A DNA stretch of 64,000 nucleotides, taken from contig NC_083338.1 in assembly GCF_019175385.1 (NCBI RefSeq), positions 95,501,777 through 95,565,776 on the forward strand, in the 5' to 3' direction. The DNA is from Lycium barbarum (lineage: Eukaryota; Streptophyta; Magnoliopsida; Solanales; Solanaceae). The translations under genes and the position numbers were made by a program. Each line of letters begins with the position of its first letter. The first letter of the stretch is position 1. The notes under the pieces are model-generated. The model saw only the letters and a list, made by a program, of their open reading frames with translations, was not told the origin of the DNA and did no database searches. This document shows positions 56,236 through 64,000 of the stretch, piece by piece.

Positions 56236-57780
56236 ATGATCACAAAAGGATATATTTACCATTTAGTTCGGGTTCAAAATGTAGAAGCTAAATCGCCAAC
56301 TCTTCAGTCTATCCCCGTGGCGAATGATTTTTCGGATGTATTCCCGGAAGAGCTTCCAGGCCTCCCTCCAGAGCGGGAGATTGATTTTGCTATCGATGTG
56401 CTACCGGATACAAAACCCATATCTATTCCTCCTTACCGAATGGCTCCCGCAGAGTTGAAAGAATTGAAGGAGCAATTAAAGGACTTGCTTGAAAAGGGTT
56501 TTATTAGGCCTAGTTCTTCCCCGTAGAAAGCACCCGTGTTGTTTGTGCGAAATAAAGATGGCTCCTTGCGAATGTGCATTGACTACCGGGCAACTGAATA
56601 AAGTGACGATCAAGAACAAATATCCACTCCCAAGGATTGACGACTTATTTGATCAATAACAAAGCGTCAAATGGTTTTTAAAGATATATTTGAGATCCGG
56701 GTATCATCAGGTGCGAGTTAGGGAGAAAGATATCCCTAAGACAGCCTTCAGAACTAGATACGACCATTTTGAGTTCTGGGTAATGTCGTTTGGGCTAACT
56801 AATGCACCGACAGTATTTATGGATCTGATGAACAATGTGTTCAGGCCCTTCCTAGATTTATTTGTGATTGTGTTCATCGACGATATCCTGGTATATTCTA
56901 GGTCCGAGGCAGAACATGCGGATCACTTGCGTACTGTTCTTAGAGTTCTTTAAACTCGAGAGTTATTTGCCAAATTTTATAAGTGTTAATTTTGGTTGAA
57001 TTCGGTGACCTTTTTGGGGCATATTATTTCAGTCGATGGCATACGGGTAGATACCCAAAAGATTGAGGCCGTGAAGACTTGGCTAAGGCCCACAACCCCT
57101 ACGGAAGTTCGTAGTTTTCTGGGCCTAGCAGGTTATTACATGAGGTTTGTAGAAGGCTTTTCTTCTATCTCTGCACCACTCACGAAGCTGACCTAGAAAT
57201 CAGCTAAGTTTCAATGGACAGATGCTCGTGAACGTAGTTTCCAAGAGCTAAAGGATAGATTAACTTCTGCCCCAGTCCTGACACTTCCATAGGGAGCGGA
57301 AGGTTATGTTGTCTATTGTGATGCTTTAGGCGTTGGGCTAGGCTGTGTATTGATGCAACATGGTAAGATGATTACGTATGCTTCAAGACAGTTACAGAAA
57401 CTTGAATTAGCTGCAGTAATTCATGCATTGAACATGTGGAGACATTATTTGTATGGCGTCTACATTGATATTTATACAGATCACAAGAGCCTTCAGTATA
57501 TCTTCAAGCAGAGAGTTGAATTTACGCCAACAGCGATGGTTGGAATTGTTGAAAAACTATGATGTTGACATCTTGTATCATCCCGGGAAAGCAAATGTGG
57601 TGGCTGATGCTCTTAGCCATAGATCTATGGGAAGTTTATGCGATGTTCAGCCAGAGAAAAGAGAGATAGCTCGTGAGCTCCATCAATTAGCTAGCCTAGG
57701 AGTTCGAGTAGTGGACTCAGGCAGTATGGGAGCTATCATTCAAAATGCAGCAGTCTCGTCGCTAGTAGTTGAAGTGAAAG
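56236..57780 (+). pseudogene. pol: Tekay reverse transcriptase and RNase H, broken
   Basis: 56,236-56,526 holds the RT approach (PVANDFSDVFPEELPGLPPE, PYRMAPAELKELKEQL). A stop at 56,524 and frameshifts near 56,590 damage the fingers domain. 56,690-56,953 restores the palm with [22 protein letters not shown] and the catalytic FIDDILVYS near 56,875. 56,996-57,196 has FLGHIIS and [11 protein letters not shown]. RNase H follows with stops at 57,194 and 57,290, and shows [35 protein letters not shown] and, after a frameshift near 57,530, [23 protein letters not shown]. At least six lesions. Confidence 0.88.
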
Positions 57781-57849
57781 AGCGTTAATACGAAGATCCC
57801 ATGCTAATTCATTACAGAAATACACTCCCTCAGAAGGAGAAGTCATCAT

Positions 57850-59190
57850 TTGAGATTTCTGGACATGGATTTCTCTAATGCCGAGGCAGGTTATGTGTTC
57901 CTGATGTTGCAGGACTACGCCACCAAATATTGAGAGAATCCCATTGTTCCCGTTATTCCGTTCACCCCGGGGCGACGAAGATATATCATGATCATAAATC
58001 TATATATTGGTGGAATGGGATGAAGAAAGATATAGTGGAATTCATAGCCCAATGTTCTAACTGTCAGCAAGTGAAAATTGAGCACCAAAAGCCGGGCGGA
58101 TTGTTGCAAGCTATAGAAATTCCAACTTGGAAATGGGAAGTAATTAACATGGACTTCATTACAGGCTTACCCCGTTTTCAACGTAAGCATGATTTTTATA
58201 TGGGTGATTGTGGATAGACTCACGAAATCAGCTCATTTCTTACCCGTCAGAACTACATATGTAGCAGAAGAGTATGCAAAGCTTTATATTAAAGAGATAG
58301 TGCGACTTCACGGTGTTCCAGTAGCTATTATCTCAGATAGAGGGACTCAGTTTACAGCCAATTTTTGGAAATCTTTCCAAGGAGGTTTGGGGACTCAGGT
58401 GAGTATTAGCACGATATTTCACCCTCAGATGGATAGGCAAGCTGAACGTACCATTCAGACTCTTGAGGATATGCTACAGACATGTATACTGGACTTTGGA
58501 GGTAATTGGCATGATCACTTACCACTTATTGAATTTGCTTATAACAATAGTTATCATTCTAGCATCCAGATGGCCCCGTATGAGGCTTTATATGGGCGAA
58601 AGTGTAGATCTCCAATTGGGTGGTTCGAAGTAGGAGAGACTAAATTGATAAGGCCAAACTTGGTCCAGCAAGCTATAGAAAAAGTCAAGCTTATACAGGA
58701 TCGACTATTAGCAGCCCAGAGTCGTCAAAAATCCTATGCAGATAATCGTCGAAGAGACTTAGAGTTCCAAGTGAAAGATTGGGTATTTTTGAAGGTGTCG
58801 CCAATGAAGGGCGTCATGAGATTTAGCAAGAAGGGCAAGCTTAGCCCTCGGTACATTGGACCTTATGAGATTATACGCAAGGTAGGCCAGATGGCTTATG
58901 AATTAGACCTACCTCCTGATTTGGAGTCAGTTCACCCAGTTTTGCACGTATCGATGCTTTATAAGTGCATTGGAGATCCTTCTAGAATTGTACCAATAGG
59001 TGATGTCAAAGTTACCAAACAATTGTCTTATGAAGAAGTCCCCATTGCCATTTTAGATAGGCAAGTACGGAAGCTCAGAACCAAAGAAGTAGCTTCAGTA
59101 AAAGTTTAATGGAGGAATAATAATAGAGAAGAAAATGACTTAGGAAGACGAAGGAGACATGAAGTTTCGGTACCCGCATTTATTTTCACC
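57850..59190 (+). pseudogene. Tekay integrase with GPY module and chromodomain remnant
   Basis: The zinc domain reads HCSRYSVHPGATKIYHD and CSNCQQVK (57,930-58,075). The catalytic core starts at INMDFITGLP (first Asp); a frameshift near 58,190 moves it to the frame 58,189-59,109: IISDRGTQFTANFW (second Asp) and DRQAERTIQTLEDM (Glu), then EFAYNNSYHSSIQMAPYEALYG. The GPY/F module is GKLSPRYIGPYEI near 58,840. The chromodomain begins about 59,025 with LSYEEVPIAILDRQVRKLR and is cut by a TAA at 59,107, with the rest shifted in frame to about 59,185. In chromoviruses this domain guides insertion toward heterochromatin. Confidence 0.9.
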
Positions 59191-59417
59191 CCCAGAAGAG
59201 ACTCAGGCAGAGACGCCATTATCCTCAGGTATGTAGTGCTATCCTTGATGCTTTCCTGGTCGTGTGTGGCCATGGTTATTGATGTTGTTGTTGTAGCCTT
59301 GTGAGGCGATGTATTTTGGGTTGCAGTGCAGGATGGTAGTGCCATATTATAGGGGAAACCCTGGCGAATTTTTTTATAGAATCCCCAAGAACCTAACATT
59401 CGAGGACGAATGTTCTT

Positions 59418-59430
59418 AAGGGGGGAAGAA
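59418..59430 (+). other. Tekay polypurine tract
   Basis: AAGGGGGGAAGAA directly precedes the 3' LTR start TGTTACACC at 59,431. It is preceded by ACATTCGAGGACGAATGTT, a palindromic phrase also found in inverted form at the right edge of the window. Confidence 0.85.
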
Positions 59431-60766
59431 TGTTACACCTCGGAAATTCCGGGTTTGTTGCCTTGAAAATAGACCAATGTGAGTTTAAGATGAACATGAA
59501 GTTTTTACGAGATTAAGGGAAGTATTAGATAACTTAAGGTGCATACCATAAGATTTCGAAGTCATACGAATATGTGAAATTTAGCTTGTTGAAGGAAGTG
59601 AAATATAAGTCGTGTTCGGAAAGGTTTTCGCTATAATTGAGCTAATGTTTATTTAGAATATCTTGAGGGGCTGCTATAGCTCCTATTGTATGGTTAATGA
59701 AGTATTATGTAAGTGACAAGAAGGTTCCACGAGGATTGGAAATCAAACGAATCAACGAGAGAAAGTTTGGTACAACTGGGAGTTATACGACCACTTATAT
59801 GGTCAGTATAGGGGGGGGGGGTCCGTGTAACTCGACCTTTACAGAAAGGGACTTTTCCATGGTGGTGTTATACAGTCCACTTATACGGACCGTATAATAT
59901 TATACGAACCGTATAAGTGGTCCGTATAAGTACATTAGGCTGAATTTTTACTTTTTGTATAAATAGAAGACCTTTGTTCATTTATTTCATTTTTCATCTT
60001 CCACAAGTCTTCAGGGCTCAAAACTCTTCTCCAAGCATATTCCACCCCAATCCAAGAGAAAACAAAGATTAAGAGGCAAGAATCAAAGTGTTCATGTGTT
60101 AGAAGGCTTCCTAGGGTTAGTAGACTACAAGAGATTCTTGGGTATCGATGCTAGGGTTTTCACCTAAGTTGATAGCTGCTCCAAAGCTCATTCTCATGAG
60201 ATAAAAGGTTAGTTTTCATGCTTATTTCATGTTATCATGGATGCTTGGTTGTTGAAGAACTTGGGTAGAACAAGAAAGTGGAAAATGAGGGTTCAATGTA
60301 ACTTTTATGATGTTTTTGAGTAGTAAGCTAACTTTAGTCATGATTCTTAGTATGATATGGGTATAATATTGTTATGGAAGGTAATAATAGTGATAAGGAA
60401 GCATTGTATGAAAATGTGCTAAAAAGGGTGTGAGGTTGTTAGTCTAAGTGGAACATAAGGATGAACTTTGAAGGCTTAATGAAAGGTGATTACTTGATTT
60501 TGATATTGTGGGTGTATTATGGATGTTTGGGAGTTGTTTTGTAATATGGTGGAAGTTGACGAAATAGGAGAAATGCTACCCAATTTTCATTAGATTATGA
60601 ATTATTCTAGTTTGAATTTGAGAGCATCATTGAGGTTTAGCTATGGTATGAATCCTTCTAATGTAGATGGTTCAAGATTTGACGGTGAGCGTTAATTAGA
60701 TAAGAGCACAAAGGGGTATGTAAGGCTAACCTTTCTTTCATTAAGGCATGGTTCCTTTGCTATATA

Positions 60767-60817
<51 letters not shown>

Positions 60818-61893
60818 CCTTTCATGAGTTCTATATTGTCCCCCAAATGATTCTATCTCTAAAAGTACTAAAGCTCATGATCCTCTATTTTGTTGCCTTC
60901 CTTTATATGACTCTAAGGATGGATGCAATGAAAACGATGATGGCAATGATGTTGAGGATACTTATGGACATTTATGTAAACGTGTCTAAGTATGTATGAC
61001 TATTATGTAACACCGAGCTTATATGTCCGGGTATGATATGATACTTCTCGCGTGCGCACCTCTGCAGTTGGGTACGGATAACATTGAGCCTTGGTAGGGC
61101 CAGGTATGTATAATCACCGAGCTTTGTCATGGCCGGGTATGTGAATCACCGAACCTTTGTGGTCGGGTACAGTATAAGTATGAATACGAATATGTATATG
61201 TATGTATATATGTATGAGTAAGAATTGGAAATGTTTCTATGAAAGACAAGTAAGTAGATATGATGAAGGCCACTAGAGGTACAAATGACTCTATCACCTC
61301 CTGATTCTCCAATCTTATGCTTTATCTTATGCTATTTCTTATGTTTTCTCTTATGCTTATACTATGATGTTGATTATGCTTTACATACTCAGTACATTAT
61401 TCGTACCGACGTCCTTTTGTTGCGGACGCTGCGTCATACCTGCAGGTGGACAGGGAGACAGGCTTGATACATAGATTTCTTATTCAGGGACTACATAGAG
61501 GAGCTCCATTTCATCCGGAGCTACAGCTTTTGGGTATTATTATTTTGTGTACATACATATGGGCTTGGCGGGGTCCTGTCCCGCCTATATGATGTTACCT
61601 ACTCTTCTTAGAGGCTCGTAGACAGTTGTGTATAGTTCGATGTCTTGCAGCCTTGTCAGCTCATATTTTGTATATCATTTTGATAGCCTCGTCGGCTTGT
61701 GTATATAGATATGGGCATTGTTATTGATGATGATATAAATGTGTTATTTCCCAACGAGATTAGCACTATTGACGTATACGAATTATGAGTAAGCCATGTG
61801 GCTCACCTAGATGTGTATATGAGAGTACGATACGAGGTGCCCGGGTAGGTTAGCACCGGGTGCCCGTCATGGCCCTCCGGTTGGGTCGTGAGA
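59431..61893 (+). repeat. 3' LTR of the Tekay element
   Basis: Collinear with the 5' LTR. The last bases read GTCGTGAGA instead of GTCGTGACA, one mutation in the terminal CA. TATAAATA at 59,958, G run at 59,811-59,821, AT microsatellite at 60,761-60,816. Confidence 0.9.
59786..59932. repeat. Palindrome array in the 3' LTR
   Basis: CTTATACGG-A-CCGTATAA and related pairs crowd 59,877-59,930, ending about 25 bp before the TATA box at 59,958. Confidence 0.8.
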
Positions 61894-61996
61894 CGGCCCT
61901 ACCAAGGCTCAGCGTTATCTGTACCCCTGCAGTGGTGTGCGCACGTTAGATATCGTACCCGGCCATATAAGCTCGGTGTTATGTAATAGCCATACA

Positions 61997-61999
<3 letters not shown>

Positions 62000-62067
<68 letters not shown>
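62000..62067. repeat. AT then AC microsatellite
   Basis: About 27 TA units followed by a short (AC) run, within the outer LTR. Similar AT runs at 39,259, 53,132 and 60,761 lie in the sister LTRs. Confidence 0.9.
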
Positions 62068-63207
62068 TAGGTGTGCTTAAGTCATGTCAACATCATCGTC
62101 ATCCTTGCCATTATTACTATTATCATCATCGTTATTATCATCATCACTTTGAAGAACTTTCACCGGAGATATTTCAAAATACCGAAAGCCATGAACATTC
62201 TAACATTTCTAGGAATAGAACGTTTCGAATATCTTAGATTGTATCCCTAGAATTCACATTGTCATCATCATCGTTATCATTATCATCACAAGAAACATTG
62301 TCAACAATATCAAGAGAATCTCAAGGGTCATGAGCTTATAGCATTTATAGGAATAGGAGTAGCGTGAATATCTCGTATAGACGCAAAATGAGGAAAACGT
62401 GCCTTTAGAAACAAGGTTTAGCCTTACATACCTATGTGTCTTCTTAACTACTTAATGTTCACCGTCGAAGCATGAACAATCTATATTTAGAAGGATTCAT
62501 ACCATGGTTAAGCCTTAATGATACTCTTAAATTCAAATTAGAATAATTCATGATCTAATGAAAATTGGGCAGCATTTCCCCTGTTTCGTCAACTTCCACC
62601 ATATTGCAAAACTACTTTTCGAACAACCATAATATCATAATCAAGTAATCACATTCCATTAAGCCTTCAAAATTCATCCTTATATTCAAATTATACTAAC
62701 AACTACACATCAAACCTTTGCACATTTTCATACAACACTTCCTCATCATCATGGTTGCCTTCCATAACAAGATTATACACATATTATACTAAGAATCATA
62801 ACTCACATTAGCTCACTACTCAAAAACATCATAAAAGTTACATTTAGATCTCATTTTCTACTTTCTTCTTCTACCCAAGTTTTCCAACAACCAAGTATTC
62901 AAGATAACATGAAATAGGCATGAAAAATAACCTTTTATCTCATAAGAATGGGATTTGGAGCAAGATATCACCTTGGGTGAAAACCCTTGCTTCAATACTC
63001 AAGTTGTTCTTGAAGTCTATTAACCCTAGTAAGCCTTCCAACACATGAACACCTTAAATCTTGCTATTTGATCTTGATTTCTCTTGGGTTTGAGTGGAAA
63101 ATGTTTGGAGAAGGGTTTGGAGCTCTCAAGACTTTTGGAAAATGAAAAATGAAATAAAAGAGCAAGGGTCTTTTATTTATACAAAAATACGAAAATCTGC
63201 CCGATGG

Positions 63208-63356
63208 ACTTATACAGACCACTTATACGGTCCGTATAAGTGGACCGTATAACACCTCCAAGAAAAGGAACTTTTCTGTAAATGTCGAGTTATACGGACC
63301 CCTCATTATATGGACTGTATAAAGTTGTAAGGACCGTATAAGTGGTCGTATAACTC
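63208..63356. repeat. Palindrome array in the outer LTR
   Basis: CTTATACGG-T-CCGTATAAG at about 63,221, then half sites up to 63,356. It lies just upstream, on the minus strand, of the TATA box at 63,174-63,181, as in the other Tekay LTRs. Confidence 0.8.
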
Positions 63357-63706
63357 CAGTTACCCGAAACTTTCTCACGTTGATTCGTTTGACTTCCAAT
63401 CCTCGCGGAACCTTCTTGGCACTTACATAATACTTCGTTAACCATATGATAGGCCCTATAGCAGCCCCTCAAGACACTACCAAATAAATGTTAGCTCAAT
63501 TATAGCAAAAACCTTTCGGAACACGACTTATATCTCACTTCCTTCAACAAATTAAATTTCACATATTCATACAACTTCAAAATCTTATGGTTTGCAGCTT
63601 AAGCTATTTAATACCTTCCTTAATCTCGTAAGGGTTTCATAATCATTATAAGCTCACATTATCCTATCCACAAGGCAACAAAATCAGAAATTTTCGAGGT
63701 GTAACA

Positions 63707-64000
63707 TATTTCCCCCCTTAGAACATTCGTCCTCGAATGTTAAACTGGTCCCATATAAGTATGCTGGTTATGGTGATCTTATGACGAATCAATTACTCTT
63801 CTATTATGTTGTACCTCTCCTTGCTTAACTTAACACCATTCTCCACCTGACATCGGTTATTATTGAATTCCCAAAGAAAGTGGTCATAATTTAGCTGCCT
63901 CCGTAATTGACTGCAACTTACTATATCAATTTACGTTTGAAGCTTGGGTCGAGTTTTTCTTGTTTTGAAGTCATCTTTTCTGTAACACTGTAGGGTAGGA
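63707..64000 (-). mobile_element. Internal 3' end of the outer reverse-strand Tekay-like element
   Basis: The minus-strand purine run TAAGGGGGGAAATA (plus 63,707-63,720) is the polypurine tract before the LTR, and AACATTCGAGGACGAATGTT (63,722-63,741) matches the phrase before the tract of the inner element. No coding word is recognised in the remaining 260 bases. Pol should lie to the right of the window. Confidence 0.75.

Larger units (their letters stand above)
51784..61893 (+). mobile_element. Complete Tekay (Del) chromovirus-type gypsy element, 10.1 kb
   Basis: LTRs of 2472 and 2463 bp (51,784-54,255 and 59,431-61,893) flank a primer-binding site, gag, protease, RT, RNase H, integrase with GPY module, a chromodomain remnant and a polypurine tract. 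The 5-bp repeat CGGCC at 51,779-51,783 and 61,894-61,898 is the target duplication, so the element is one insertion into an LTR of the same family in opposite orientation. The LTRs are about 96% alike by eye. All coding parts carry stops or frameshifts. Confidence 0.92.
61899..63706 (-). mobile_element. Outer reverse-strand Tekay-like 3' LTR, right part
   Basis: Continues the LTR that was interrupted at 51,783. It ends on the plus strand at GAGGTGTAACA (63,706), i.e. the minus-strand LTR start TGTTACACC. Left and right parts sum to about 2372 bp, the same as the solo LTR at 39,150 (2374). AT/AC microsatellite at 62,000-62,067; minus-strand TATAAATA at 63,174-63,181. Confidence 0.82.

Noticed and set aside
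1..64000. CRISPR arrays, operons, tRNA or rRNA genes
   Set aside because: Repeats here are LTRs, minisatellites and microsatellites without regular spacers, and no cloverleaf or rRNA core was recognised. Matches to tRNA ends are primer-binding sites.

Overview
This window looks like plant nuclear DNA, most probably from a member of the Solanaceae. The reasons are the RTE-type LINE with the GTTGTTG-type 3' tail common in that family, TA-flanked Stowaway MITEs, Tat and Tekay Ty3/gypsy retrotransposons, and one three-exon plant-specific DUF1218 gene. The family assignment rests on recognition of repeats, not on a search. There are no prokaryotic features, no CRISPR array and no RNA gene that I can support. 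About 85-90% of the window is transposon-derived.

Layout. 1-11,000: a mosaic of small and old elements: the end of an Ogre-like LTR (1-379), a TRIM-like LTR with a primer-binding site (753-884), a probable MULE with inverted ends (921-2403), a 3.4-kb solo LTR with an exact 5-bp target duplication (2609-6033), a repeat cluster containing a long hairpin (7531-8460), and a hAT-type non-autonomous element with an exact 8-bp duplication that carries a Stowaway MITE (9556-10898). 11,007-42,255: a Tat-lineage gypsy element swollen to about 31 kb by nested insertions. It has LTRs at both ends, a decayed gag-pol with an additional RNase H domain, an almost full-length RTE LINE (17,623-21,539, 19-bp target duplication), an antisense spliced gene with its own TATA box, a 12-kb reverse-oriented non-coding retrotransposon (LARD, 25,333-37,276) with 3.9-kb LTRs, a second and different antisense gene, and a reverse-oriented solo LTR (39,150-41,523).

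42,256-48,080 is the only island without recognisable transposons. It holds the single convincing host gene, a four-membrane-span DUF1218 protein of 260 residues in three exons (43,690-45,677, plus strand), with a TATA box and an upstream ORF in the leader. 48,081-51,219 contains an Athila-like gag relic and the 3' part of a reverse-strand L1 LINE, into which a 62-bp RTE tail has jumped.

51,220-64,000: a reverse-strand Tekay-like element whose 3' LTR (51,220-63,706) is split by a complete plus-strand Tekay element of the same or a sister family (51,784-61,893, CGGCC target duplication). The internal part of the outer element runs off the right edge. Its LTRs share arrays of short palindromes just upstream of the TATA box.

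How it works together: all retroelement coding regions visible here are broken by stops and frameshifts, so the window is a fossil record of nested insertions around one expressed-looking gene. The parts most worth a second look are the two antisense promoter-plus-intron genes inside the Tat element, the LARD with a stem-loop minisatellite in its body, and the promoter-proximal palindrome arrays of the Tekay LTRs.
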